Shown: positions 40,432-49,158, numbered from the stretch's first letter. The stretch: DNA of 64,000 nucleotides from CAYQQU01 sp964419545 (GCA_964419545.1 CAYQQU010000020.1:16228-80227); one strand, 5' to 3'. Notes: generated from the letters alone by a model not told the origin. Numbers and translations are program-made.

Positions 40432-41850
40432 TTAACCAAAAGCGCGCGCCACATCACAAACCAACGCCCACCCCCGCTGCACCTCCGCCAAGGTCGTTTC
40501 CGTTTGCCCCGCCACCATGCGCAGGGTGTACCGGCCGTTCAGTTTGGTGTGGGTCAGCAGGATCTTACCAGTGTCATTTAGCGACTGGAGTAACTTCTCA
40601 TTGAGCTCGTTCAGGCTTTCTTCGCTCCAGTCGCCGGCCGGCAGATAGCGAAAACAAACGAGGTTGAGCGGCGCCGGCGCAAGGCGTTCAAAGTCGGGCG
40701 AGCGGTCGATTTCTTCTGCCAGCCACTGCCCGGCGCGGATATGCTCCCGCAGGCGGGCCCGCAGGCCTTCCACTCCATAAGTCCGGATCACGAACCACAG
40801 CTTCAGGGCCCGGAAGCGGCGGCCCAGTTGAATGCCCCAGTCCCGGTAGTTATTCACCTGGCGGTCGAGGGGCGTTTTTAAGTATTCCGGGGTGATCTCA
40901 AAAGTTTTTACGAGGCGCGCCTGGTCTTTTACAAAAAAAGCCGTGCAGTCGAAATTGACGAATAGCCATTTGTGGGGGTTAAAAACGAAGCTGTCGGCCA
41001 GTTCGACGCCCTCGCTCATCCAGCGCAGCTCAGGCAACAGCAGGGCGGAGCCGGCGTAGGCGGCGTCGATGTGAAAGAAAATATCGTACTCCCGGCAGAT
41101 CTCCCCGATGGGCCGCAGCGGATCGATGGCCGTCGAACTGGTGGTGCCCAGGGCCGCAATCACACAAGCCGGCCGGCGGCCGGCCGCCAGGTCTGCCTGA
41201 ATGGCCTGCTCCAGCGCTTTCGGCCGCATCGCAAAGTGTTCATCCGTCGCGATGGCAACCAGGTTGTCCTTCCCCAATCCCGCAATACCCACCGCTTTGA
41301 CGGCCGAGGAGTGAATATGCTCGGAAGCGTAAACCCGCAGCGGCGCCCTTGCATAGAGCCCTTGCCGGTTGGCCGCGTCTTCCGTCACCCGCTCCCGCGC
41401 CATCAGCACGGCGATCAGATTGGCGGTGGAGGCCGTATCCTGAATGCAGCCCACCCAGTCGTGGGGAAGCCCGGTCATGTCGCGCAGCCATTCCATGCAA
41501 CGCTCTTCCAGTTCTTCCGCCGCCGGCGAGGTATACCAGATCATACACTGCGCGCCCATCGCCGCTGTCAGCATCTCGGCCAGCACGGAAGGAGCGCTGC
41601 GGCTGGCCGGGAAATATGCAAAAAACTGCGGGTGCTGCCAGTGCGTCATCCCCGGAAAGATGATCTCCTGAAAATCGGCGAAGATATCAGCGAAATCCTC
41701 GCCCTGCTCCGGCGGGCCGGCAGGCAGCTGCTTTTTAATGTCGCCCGGCTCCACATCCGGCTTCACCGGGTACTGCCCGATTTGCTCAAAGTAGTCGGCC
41801 ATCCAGTCGGCGAAACGATGGGCCCATTGGCGAAAGGCGGGGTGATCCAT
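40432..41850 (-). CDS. Group II PLP-dependent aromatic-L-amino-acid decarboxylase
   Basis: 472 aa. The PLP lysine is Lys 294 in FNPHKWLFVNFDC; the cofactor-stacking region is YASEHIHSSAVKAV and the Asp that pairs with the pyridine nitrogen is in HIDAAYAGSA. The substrate loop LRHPQFF-type segment appears as HWQHPQFFAYFPAS. The family decarboxylates DOPA, tyrosine, tryptophan, 5-hydroxytryptophan or phenylalanine; substrate cannot be fixed from sequence alone. It stands alone; a (TTGAGG)n array starts 24 bp upstream of its start codon. Confidence 0.93.
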   Translation of the reverse strand: MDHPAFRQWAHRFADWMADYFEQIGQYPVKPDVEPGDIKKQLPAGPPEQGEDFADIFADFQEIIFPGMTHWQHPQFFAYFPASRSAPSVLAEMLTAAMGAQCMIWYTSPAAEELEERCMEWLRDMTGLPHDWVGCIQDTASTANLIAVLMARERVTEDAANRQGLYARAPLRVYASEHIHSSAVKAVGIAGLGKDNLVAIATDEHFAMRPKALEQAIQADLAAGRRPACVIAALGTTSSTAIDPLRPIGEICREYDIFFHIDAAYAGSALLLPELRWMSEGVELADSFVFNPHKWLFVNFDCTAFFVKDQARLVKTFEITPEYLKTPLDRQVNNYRDWGIQLGRRFRALKLWFVIRTYGVEGLRARLREHIRAGQWLAEEIDRSPDFERLAPAPLNLVCFRYLPAGDWSEESLNELNEKLLQSLNDTGKILLTHTKLNGRYTLRMVAGQTETTLAEVQRGWALVCDVARAFG

Positions 41851-41873
41851 GGTTTTTGGCGGTAAAGGTAAGG

Positions 41874-41903
41874 ATTGAGGTTGAGGTTAAGGTTGAGGTT
41901 GAG
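41874..41903 (+). repeat. (TTGAGG)n array upstream of the decarboxylase
   Basis: Five units (one TTAAGG variant), followed by gctccgcc. It lies just upstream of the decarboxylase start on the opposite strand. Confidence 0.85.
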
Positions 41904-41912
41904 GGCTCCGCC

Positions 41913-42062
41913 AGGGCAATCGCATTTAAAAGATGCTACCGCCCCATTGCCAATAAACTCATACGGAACGGAAGGAAAAACCTCGTTCTTCCTTTAGGAT
42001 CGAGGTGAAAACGAGGATTTTTCCTACTTTTTCGAGAACCAGAAATTAAATGCGATTGCCCT
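41913..42062. mobile_element. Element E: 150-bp MITE flanked by 12-bp direct repeats
   Basis: Perfect 16-bp terminal inverted repeats (agggcaatcgcattta / taaatgcgattgccct) and an inner hairpin around ggaaaaacctcgtt / aacgaggatttttcc. The 12-bp sequence tgagggctccgc stands on both sides (41900-41911, 42062-42073), suggesting a target duplication or insertion between two existing repeat tails. Confidence 0.7.
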
Positions 42063-42179
42063 GAGGGCTCCGCGGGTTCCTCTGCCAATCTGACTCCTCT
42101 TTAGGTGATTAGGAGTTTACATTCAGGTAACCGCTGAAATTTGCTTTTTAGAAACAATAGTTGCAACTTACGGATAGTA

Positions 42180-42326
42180 AGAGCATGTTCGGAGCTTGCT
42201 TCTATTGCAAATCAACAGCTTAGGAACCTGTCGTCAAGATAAAATGCTCATTTACCCCGGTAAACTCACATTTTATCTTTTAGTTAACCTGTTGATTTTC
42301 ATAACGAACCTGCTCCAAACATCTCT
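42180..42326. mobile_element. Element C copy 2 (147 bp, extra internal hairpin)
   Basis: Shares both arms with the copy at 39574-39659 (agcttgcttctattgcaaat and the acctgttgatt core) but carries about 60 extra bp in the middle, forming its own hairpin (agataaaatg / cattttatct). Confidence 0.7.
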
Positions 42327-42611
42327 AAGCGCGCTTACCTACCTGAACAATTTGACACAACAAATCAGTTACGTTTATTCCTTTAACTTTTGTTGTCGAT
42401 GTTACATGCGGCGATACCTAGATCCAGTGGAAATCCAGTTAATTTTTTGGTTGATGATGTTTCTATCACGCTTTGTCAATCTTCTCTCGATGCGGATTTT
42501 GCCATCACCATCGAAGACGAAACCCGCCGGTGTTTACTGGCTCGAAGCTCGGATTGGCCGCCAAATGGAGCAACTTAAACTGATAATTGAATAACTTTTC
42601 TTTGTTTTTGA

Positions 42612-42644
42612 CCGGGTAGTTTCGAATTTGACGGCACTACCCGG
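42612..42644 (+). promoter_or_regulatory. Hairpin in front of the T9SS protein gene
   Basis: ccgggtagt and actacccgg pair around a 15-nt loop, 17 bp upstream of the ATG at 42662. It could be a terminator without a good T-run or a leader structure of the T9SS gene. The 285 bp before it (42327-42611) show no convincing gene. Confidence 0.35.
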
Positions 42645-42661
42645 CCTTAATTCCTTAATTT

Positions 42662-44185
42662 ATGCAAAGAATCCTCCTACTTGCTTATTTCCTTATTTGT
42701 TTATTATCGGCTCAAGGCCAACCCTTTTTCGAGCGTATGTATATTGTTGCTCCCGATGGAAACGACAATGGCCTTGGCATTTTTTATACCCAAGACGACT
42801 ATTGGCTTTTTAGCAGTTCCTTATGTGAGAATAACCAATTCCCTTGCGAGGGTATCGTGAATACGGATGAATTAGGGGAGATTAACTGGAGGCAAATTTA
42901 CCAATGGGATCCGCCCATCAACTTTCAGTTTAAAGATATAGAAAAAACACCGTCCGGTAATTTTCTAGTGTGTGGGGTATCAGAAACCGAAGTTCTCTTC
43001 GACCTGAGGCCGTTTATCACCAAAATGACACCTACGGGGGATACGCTTTGGCATAAGAACCTGGAAGAGGGTTTACTCAAAGACAGCGCCACCGAAATCG
43101 AGCCGGATGGTACAGACAACTATTGGTTATACACCGTCGGGGGCATCCTCGGCGAATACAGTGAAGTCATCCTGGTCAAGATTGATACATCCGGTAATAT
43201 TATTTGGGAAACGGCGGTAGATGATCTTTATCAATTTGTGGTCAATACAGGCAACCTAGAAGCCCTACCCAATAACGACTTGGTATTAAGCTACATCGTC
43301 CGTGCAGATATCAATGACTTTCAAGCCGTAGCGGCCTGTACTGATTCCATGGGCGTAGTGACTTGGATGAAAGATTTTGATGTTACCCGGTTATCCGGCT
43401 GCGCCGCCGAAGTGCAGCCGCATCCAGCGGGCGGCTCTGTACTTGGTTGGTGTCGGGATACCAGTTCTTTTAACGGAGCAGATAATAACCCGGTTGTTTA
43501 CCGGCTGGATGAAACGGGGAATATCGTTTGGGAATATTACTTTTTTAAACAATTCATCCGCCAGATGACAGACTTGGCCGTCTCTCCTTCTGGCGATATT
43601 TTCGTTTGTGGCGCCATCTATACCGACTACGCCTGGCTGGCTAAGCTCAACGCCGCAGGCGAATTACTCTGGGAGCGTCAGTTTCGCCTGCCGGAATACG
43701 AGTACTGGGGGCTGCGGTTCAACGAGATGGTCGCCACGCCCGACGGCGGGGTAGCCATGGTCGGCGCCCGTCCGGTTCCTTTTGATACGATCCAGGGCGT
43801 ACCTATTCCCAAATACAATATGTGGCTGGTGAAGACGGACGCGGATGGTTGTCTGCAACCCGGCTGTCAGGACAGCATCGTCTATCTGACCGCCACGCAA
43901 GAACCAGGCGGCCCGGCGGTAGCCCGGGCGGTCTTTTTCCGTGTGTCGCCTAATCCGACTACGGGTCCGGTGCAAATCGAGTTTTTCCAGCCGATATCGG
44001 CCGCTGCTTCGCGCTTGCGGTTGTTTGATCTGCGGGGCAAGGAGCTTGCCCAGCGGTCGTTGTCGCGGGGGGCTACGGAATCGGCCATCGATTTGTCCAC
44101 GCACCCGCCGGGCGTCTACGTGCTGACGTTGGAGCTGGGGGGGCGCGTGGTGCAGACGGAGCAGGTGGTGCGTGGAGGAGGCTAA
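42662..44185 (+). CDS. Secreted T9SS protein with beta-propeller-like repeats
   Basis: 507 aa. Signal peptide MQRILLLAYFLICLLSAQGQ, then repeats with an alternating pattern (e.g. FITKMTPTGDTLWHKN, ILVKIDTSGNIIWE, VYRLDETGNIVWEYYF, LAKLNAAGELLWERQF) typical of PQQ- or Kelch-like propeller blades in secreted Bacteroidota proteins. It ends with a T9SS type A sorting domain (FFRVSPNPTTGPVQIEFF ... PPGVYVLTLELGGR). Probably surface-displayed; function unknown. The first ~900 bp look clearly A/T-richer than the last ~600 bp, unlike neighbouring genes, suggesting mosaic origin. Confidence 0.88.
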   Translation: MQRILLLAYFLICLLSAQGQPFFERMYIVAPDGNDNGLGIFYTQDDYWLFSSSLCENNQFPCEGIVNTDELGEINWRQIYQWDPPINFQFKDIEKTPSGNFLVCGVSETEVLFDLRPFITKMTPTGDTLWHKNLEEGLLKDSATEIEPDGTDNYWLYTVGGILGEYSEVILVKIDTSGNIIWETAVDDLYQFVVNTGNLEALPNNDLVLSYIVRADINDFQAVAACTDSMGVVTWMKDFDVTRLSGCAAEVQPHPAGGSVLGWCRDTSSFNGADNNPVVYRLDETGNIVWEYYFFKQFIRQMTDLAVSPSGDIFVCGAIYTDYAWLAKLNAAGELLWERQFRLPEYEYWGLRFNEMVATPDGGVAMVGARPVPFDTIQGVPIPKYNMWLVKTDADGCLQPGCQDSIVYLTATQEPGGPAVARAVFFRVSPNPTTGPVQIEFFQPISAAASRLRLFDLRGKELAQRSLSRGATESAIDLSTHPPGVYVLTLELGGRVVQTEQVVRGGG

Positions 44186-44204
44186 GGCTGAGAACCCGAG
44201 GAGC

Positions 44205-44258
44205 CCTCAACCTCAACCTCAACCTCAACCTTAACCTCAACCTCAACCTCAACCTCAC
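44205..44258 (-). repeat. (TTGAGG)n array between convergent genes
   Basis: Nine units on the minus strand (plus strand CCTCAA, one CCTTAA variant), reaching into the last bases of the TonB-receptor gene. The T9SS gene ends 19 bp before it. Fourth array of this type in the window. Confidence 0.9.
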
Positions 44259-46672
44259 CATGTTATCCTTAAGGCAACAATCACATTCCTCCCCGGCGCC
44301 GCAATGCCCGACGAGTACGGACGGTAGCGCTTATCCAGCAGGTTCTCCACTCCAGCGGTTAGCGAAAGGCGGTCGCCGAGCCGGTAAGCCCCTTTGACGT
44401 TGAGCGTCCACCAGGCCGGCGCGTAGGGGTTGCCGTTTTCGTCGAGGGCGTAAATATCGGTTTTTTCGCGTTCCGAAGGAGCGAGGTCTGCAAATTCCAG
44501 TGCGCCGTTGTACTCGGCGTAGAGGTCGAGTTTGAGGCCGCGGCGCACGTAGGTCAGGTGGGTGCTGCCGAAAGGCGGGGCGGCGTGGCGCAGGGGGATG
44601 TTTTCGCCGGTCTCCTCGTCCTGTTCTTCGCCCCACTGGTAGTTGAAGAAGCTGCTCAGCCCGAGGCCGCCGCCGAGGTCGGTCTCTACGGAGGCCTGTA
44701 CGCCCCAGACGCGGGCCTGGCTGACGTTCTGGAGGGCCAGCACGCGGCTGAGCGTCCCGTCGTAGACGATGCTGTCCTGGCCGTTAAACCGGAAAGGCCG
44801 TCGCGCCAGGGCGTCGTCGAGCACGGTGTAAAAGGCCGAGAGGTCGAATTTGGCCCAGCGGCCGGCTGTCACGGCAAAGCCGACTTCTCCGTTGTAGGCG
44901 TATTCCGAACGCAGGTTGGGATTGGGCACGATGACGGCGCCGGGTTCCGAGTCGAACAATTTCCCGATGTCGTCGATGTTGGGCGCCCGGAAGCCGGTGG
45001 AGAGGTTGGCGTAGGCGATCCAGCGTTCGTTGGGATGGTACACCAGCCCGAGGTTAGCGGTAATGGCGTCGTCGCTGATCTCCGCTTCGGTGAAGGGGAA
45101 GGGGAAGAAAGTGGTGTCGAAGGGCGCTTCCACCTGGAAGGCGTTGTAGCGCACGCCCGCGTTGAGGGTGAGGGCCTCGGTAGCGTAGTACCGCAGGCTG
45201 GCGTAGGCGGCGTACGACTGCCAGGTGGAGCCGTCGGGATAACGCGTGGAGGTAGGAGCGCGCTCTCCGGTCGTGATATTGGTGCTTACGGCGGCGGAGC
45301 CGATATCGTTGCGGATGGCCTCCAGGCCGTAGAACAAGCTGGTGCGTTCACCGAAGCGCTTGTCGAAGTCGAGATTGAGCGACAAAGCGTCGACCTGCTC
45401 GGTGCGCTGCCGGAGATGCTCCTCGCCGAAGCGGCGGTCGTTGCGGCTTTCTTCGAAAAACTGATAAGCGGCGGTGAGGCGCGCCTGGTCGAACAGCGCG
45501 TTGGGCCGGCGGTAGGTGGCGGCGAAGTGGTGCATCCGCCACTTCTGAGGGCCGTAATACCATTCGGCGTTGCGCAGGGCGCCGTTCCGGGTTTCGATGA
45601 GGCGGTCGTAGCGCGGCAGGTCGGAGCTTTCGGAGTAGTGGAAGGCGTACGAGAGATCCCAGTCGTCGGCGGGCTGGAAGCGCACCTTTTGCATGAGGTT
45701 CAGCTGGTTGAAGCCGGTACTGCGCTGTAGCCGCGGGTCGTCGTTGCGCAGCACCGTATCCAGGTCGTCGATGCGCGTCTGAAAGACCGGCCGCAGGTAG
45801 TCGTCGGGCCCGTCGGCGCCCATGCGCAGGTCGTCGTAATCGGAGTAGGTGACGCTGGTGGTAAAGGCCCAGCGGCGCAGCCCGAGGTTGAAGTCGACGT
45901 GGCCGGTGCGTTCGTTACTGGCCGAGCTGTAGCGGGCCGAGGCGGCGCCGGTGAATTCGGGCTTGCCCGTCACCGAAAGGTCGGGGCGCAGCGTGTGAAA
46001 ATCCATCACCCCGCCGATGGCGTCGCTGCCGTAGATGACGGAGCTGGAGCCGAAGAGCACTTCGGTGTTCTCGATGCTTTGGGCGTCGAGCGAGATGACG
46101 TTTTGCAGGTTGCCGCTGCGGAAGATGGCGGTGTTCATGCGCACGCCGTCAACCACCAGCAGTACGCGGTTGGTGGCGAAGCCGCGCAGCATGGGGCTGC
46201 CTCCGCCGAGCTGGCTTTTCTGGATGTAGACGTGGTTGGAGAGGCCCAGCAGGTCGGCGGCGGTTTGGGGGTTGCGGAAAGCGACCTCCTGGGAAGAGAC
46301 CTGCTCGATGCGGGCGGGCACGTCGAGGTTGTCCTGTTCCCAGCGGTTGCCGGAGACGACGACCTCGCGCAGGGTGAGGCGGTCGGCTTCCAGCAGGACC
46401 TCAAAATACTGACCGGCCAGCTGATCGTACGATAGCACCTTTTCGGCGTAGCCGATGTGCCGGAAAGCGATGGAATCCTGGCCGGTAAAAGCTTCCAGGT
46501 TAGCCCGGCCTTTTTCGTTGGTGGTGGTGAAAACAGCGAAGTCGGCGGAGAATACGGCGACGCCGACAAGGGGCTCCCGGGTGTCGGCGTCCTGTACGGT
46601 GAGCACCTGAGCGGCAGCCGTATGTGGATACAGGGCGGCAAGGAGTGCGCCCCAGAGAATATATCTGAGCAT
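44255..46672 (-). CDS. TonB-dependent receptor, heme/hemoglobin-receptor-like
   Basis: 805 aa from the ATG at 46672, which gives a signal peptide (MLRYILWGALLAALYPHTAAA); the upstream in-frame ATG adds 22 non-signal residues. A carboxypeptidase-regulatory-like domain (VLTVQDADTREPLVGVAVF) precedes the plug (LREVVVSGNRWEQDNLDVPARIEQVS ...). VLLVVDGVRMNTAIFRSGNLQNV and EVLFGSSSVIYGSDAIGGVMDF are typical of hemoglobin/transferrin-type receptors. The barrel ends VIVALRITW. A role in heme or metal uptake is likely. It is preceded on the same strand by a small membrane protein gene. Confidence 0.93.
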   Translation of the reverse strand: MLRYILWGALLAALYPHTAAAQVLTVQDADTREPLVGVAVFSADFAVFTTTNEKGRANLEAFTGQDSIAFRHIGYAEKVLSYDQLAGQYFEVLLEADRLTLREVVVSGNRWEQDNLDVPARIEQVSSQEVAFRNPQTAADLLGLSNHVYIQKSQLGGGSPMLRGFATNRVLLVVDGVRMNTAIFRSGNLQNVISLDAQSIENTEVLFGSSSVIYGSDAIGGVMDFHTLRPDLSVTGKPEFTGAASARYSSASNERTGHVDFNLGLRRWAFTTSVTYSDYDDLRMGADGPDDYLRPVFQTRIDDLDTVLRNDDPRLQRSTGFNQLNLMQKVRFQPADDWDLSYAFHYSESSDLPRYDRLIETRNGALRNAEWYYGPQKWRMHHFAATYRRPNALFDQARLTAAYQFFEESRNDRRFGEEHLRQRTEQVDALSLNLDFDKRFGERTSLFYGLEAIRNDIGSAAVSTNITTGERAPTSTRYPDGSTWQSYAAYASLRYYATEALTLNAGVRYNAFQVEAPFDTTFFPFPFTEAEISDDAITANLGLVYHPNERWIAYANLSTGFRAPNIDDIGKLFDSEPGAVIVPNPNLRSEYAYNGEVGFAVTAGRWAKFDLSAFYTVLDDALARRPFRFNGQDSIVYDGTLSRVLALQNVSQARVWGVQASVETDLGGGLGLSSFFNYQWGEEQDEETGENIPLRHAAPPFGSTHLTYVRRGLKLDLYAEYNGALEFADLAPSEREKTDIYALDENGNPYAPAWWTLNVKGAYRLGDRLSLTAGVENLLDKRYRPYSSGIAAPGRNVIVALRITW

Positions 46673-46765
46673 AGGGTTAATTGTTTTTGACGTTGCGCCA
46701 AACAGCAATTCAGCGGAGAAAGCCGATGGCTTTTCCAAATCGATCCAAAATAAAAAAACGGGCCT

Positions 46766-47305
46766 TCAGCTCCGGGGCGGCGGGTCGGGCGGCGCCCGGA
46801 ACGACTGGCTGGTGGCGGAAAGCAGGTGGAAGGCGGCGCCCGAGCGGACTTCCCACAGCAGGGCCGGTGCGATTGCTGGGACGGGCAGGTATTTCAGCTG
46901 ACTGATCTCCTGGAACCATTGCAGCGCCTGCCCTTCCCGGCTGTGGCGCCAGGGGGCGTCCTGCCAGAGGCGGCGGTGCCGGGCGAGGAGTTGCGTTTCG
47001 GCATGGTCGGGTAGGGCGCGCAGGATCAGGGTGTCTTGGCGCTGCTCCCGGCTGATGAGGTCGTAGAGCCGGCCCCGGTAGCGCACCTCGTGCGCGTCGA
47101 TCCAGCGGAGCCTCGCCTGTTCAGCGGGCGGCAACCGCAGCGTGGTGGTCATCGATGCGGGAAGCCGGCCGGCCAGGCGGTAGACGGCGGCGCGCCGGCA
47201 CTGGTGCAACAGGTGCTGGAACAACAACGCATTACCCACCGACTGAAGGAGGATCAGCGGCAGCAAAAAGCAAGGCAGCCATTGTATCCGAAACCTGGTT
47301 TGCAC
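46766..47305 (-). CDS. Small membrane-anchored protein linked to the TonB receptor
   Basis: 179 aa with one N-terminal transmembrane helix (about 8-33), then a basic stretch and a soluble part with RWIDAHEVRYRGRLYDLIS and LPDHAETQLLARHRRLW. I recall a similar EF-Y-G-MYDVV pattern in short proteins next to metal/heme TonB receptors in other Bacteroidota, but cannot confirm it here. The gene lies 93 bp upstream of the receptor gene on the same strand and is probably co-transcribed. Confidence 0.72.
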   Translation of the reverse strand: MQTRFRIQWLPCFLLPLILLQSVGNALLFQHLLHQCRRAAVYRLAGRLPASMTTTLRLPPAEQARLRWIDAHEVRYRGRLYDLISREQRQDTLILRALPDHAETQLLARHRRLWQDAPWRHSREGQALQWFQEISQLKYLPVPAIAPALLWEVRSGAAFHLLSATSQSFRAPPDPPPRS

Positions 47306-47405
47306 GGGCCGAAAATACGATTTCTGGTTGTAAAAAGCAGCCGCCCTGCGGCCTGCCGCCCCGCTCCGCTAGGTGCGCCTTGCAGAAAGGCTATAAAAAA
47401 TTTAC

Positions 47406-47434
47406 TTTCAGTTAATATTGTTATCCTACATTTG
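47406..47434 (+). promoter_or_regulatory. Predicted promoter of the 37-aa micro-protein
   Basis: TACATTTG at 47427-47434 matches the -7 consensus, with TTTC 18 nt upstream as a degenerate -33. The micro-protein ATG is 21 nt downstream. Confidence 0.5.
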
Positions 47435-47455
47435 AAGCAATAAAATTTCGGTACC

Positions 47456-47569
47456 ATGCATAGCGACTATATTCTGCTTACCATTCTAGTAGTGGGTACG
47501 CTGCTGATCAACAAAGAGTACCTGCTCTCCGAGTTCTCTTCTTCCAAGAACGAGCCGGGCGAAGAATGA
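47456..47569 (+). CDS. 37-aa membrane micro-protein
   Basis: MHSDYILLTILVVGTLLINK forms one transmembrane helix, followed by an acidic, serine-rich tail ending KNEPGEE. A promoter with a TACATTTG box lies 21 nt before the ATG. A stretch of T residues (from 47640) follows downstream. The isolated position on the plus strand between two minus-strand genes, with its own promoter, argues for a real gene. Function unknown. Confidence 0.5.
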   Translation: MHSDYILLTILVVGTLLINKEYLLSEFSSSKNEPGEE

Positions 47570-47634
47570 GGACGCTCCGTCGTCGCTATGAACAACGCTT
47601 GATCAATGGTGGTTAACCCGGGCTGGATGCTTCT

Positions 47635-49014
47635 TCACTTCTTTTTTTTTCTTCTCCACGGGGCATTTTTCTGCCAGTCGCCCGCCATGATACAGCCGTA
47701 GGGGATGATCTTGTCCGCTACTTCGCCCAGGCCGAACGCTTTCATCTGGGCTTGCACGCGCTCGGCGTCTTTGTAGGCGCTGGGTAGTTCGGAGATGTCG
47801 ATATTGCCGGAGAAGAAGCGCACGTCGAGCCCCTGCGTTTCCTGTTCGAACAAGCTTTCCAGCGCCTGGTCGGCGTACTTGCGTTTGTGCTGACTGCGGC
47901 TGACGTTGCGGCCGGCGCCGTGGGGCGCAAAGCCGAGGTTGTTCGCTGTGGTTTTCCCTTTGACGATCAGCACCGGTTCGCTCATGTTGAGCGGAATGAG
48001 CCGCAGGCCGTCCCGGGAGTCCGGCACGAATTTATCATCGAGAGGGGTAGCGCCCTTGGCGTGGTAGAACAGGTCGCCGTCCCGGAAAACGAAGTTGTGT
48101 TCGTTCCAGAACTGGGTACGGGGTTCCCGTTTCAGCTTCCGGGCCGTAGATTCGTGGAGCACGGCGTGGTTGAGCTTGGTCCATTCCCGCACGATCTGCA
48201 GGGCTTCCCAATAAGCTATTCCTTCTTCCGTATCGAAGGGTATCCAGGCGTTCCTGGCCGGCGTAGCGGGTGAGATCTCGCGGCGGAAACGGTCGGCCAT
48301 TTTGAGCCCCCGGGCGTAGAGGAAGGCGCCCAGGCCGCGGCTGCCGTGGTGGGTGACCACGATGGTCTCCCCCGTTTGTTCGGATTGTCCGACAAAGAGA
48401 AAGTGGTTGCCGTCGCCCTGGGTGCCCAGGTGCGTTTTGGCCAGTTCTTTCGCCTTCTTATCGCTGAGGAACCGGTTTTCGCGAATGCGCTCTTTCAGTT
48501 CGGCAGGCATTTTGAAGAACTTCTTACGCCCTCCGCCCCCGAAGTGGGTGATGGCCTGCGCCTGGTCGAGCACCGCCTTGGGTTCGACATAGCCCAGGTT
48601 GGTCATCATCACCGAGCAACAGATGTCGGAGCTATGCATGGACGGGTGGATGGCGTTTCGGGCCACTGCGATCCCGCCCACCGGTATCTGTCCGGCGGGG
48701 CCGCTAGGGCAGGCGTCGGGCATGATGGCGCCGTTGACCAGGGTCGGGGTTTTCATCAGCTCGCGCATGCTCGCCAGGACGCTTTCCACGTTGGCGACTT
48801 CTTCTTCGGTTTCGGCTTCGATATTGCGTCGAAAAGGCGCGGGCTCCTCGTACGGATCGATGACGGTGGGGCGCACCGTATCCAGATAGGCGCGCAGGGC
48901 CTCGCCGACCAGTTGATGCCGGTTGGCGTATTCCAGGGCCTCCTTGAACCACTTGCCTGGGCGGTAGCCCATGGCGATCAGCGTTTTTCCGGTGATGGTA
49001 TTCGTGTCGTTCAT
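47635..49014 (-). CDS. rtcB: RtcB-family RNA ligase
   Basis: 459 aa. Family marks: GGIAVARNAIHPSMHSSDICC (metal-binding Cys region), THFGGGGRKKFF, HHGSRGLG and GFAPHGAGRNVSRSQ, whose His is the guanylylated nucleophile. RtcB joins 2',3'-cyclic phosphate or 3'-phosphate RNA ends to 5'-OH ends using Mn and GTP, acting in tRNA splicing or RNA repair. No archease, RtcA or RtcR gene is in the window. N-terminal residues 1-60 (TGKTLIAMGYRPGKWFKEAL ...) are typical of the Bacteroidota subgroup. Confidence 0.93.
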   Translation of the reverse strand: MNDTNTITGKTLIAMGYRPGKWFKEALEYANRHQLVGEALRAYLDTVRPTVIDPYEEPAPFRRNIEAETEEEVANVESVLASMRELMKTPTLVNGAIMPDACPSGPAGQIPVGGIAVARNAIHPSMHSSDICCSVMMTNLGYVEPKAVLDQAQAITHFGGGGRKKFFKMPAELKERIRENRFLSDKKAKELAKTHLGTQGDGNHFLFVGQSEQTGETIVVTHHGSRGLGAFLYARGLKMADRFRREISPATPARNAWIPFDTEEGIAYWEALQIVREWTKLNHAVLHESTARKLKREPRTQFWNEHNFVFRDGDLFYHAKGATPLDDKFVPDSRDGLRLIPLNMSEPVLIVKGKTTANNLGFAPHGAGRNVSRSQHKRKYADQALESLFEQETQGLDVRFFSGNIDISELPSAYKDAERVQAQMKAFGLGEVADKIIPYGCIMAGDWQKNAPWRRKKKK

Positions 49015-49098
49015 CGTTGGGGTAAACGAGGCGGCGGGGAAATTAATTCCGGGGAGGGGGGATTTCAGGGAAAACTTCTCAAGCAGAGGGTAAAAAAA

Positions 49099-49124
49099 GG
49101 CAGGCCGGTGATCACCGGCCTGCC
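49099..49124 (-). terminator. Perfect palindromic terminator after the beta-helix gene
   Basis: The 26-bp palindrome (ggcaggccggtga and its complement) is followed on the minus strand by T7. It lies 35 bp past the stop at 49159, between the beta-helix gene and rtcB. Confidence 0.8.
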
Positions 49125-49158
49125 CGTTGGTTTCAAAGGTTTTTGGCGTTATGCAGGG

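Noticed and set aside
42390..42578. 62-codon frame with VDDVSI, recalling secreted-protein modules
   Set aside because: Too short, no start context and no continuation; at best a remnant of a secreted-protein gene.
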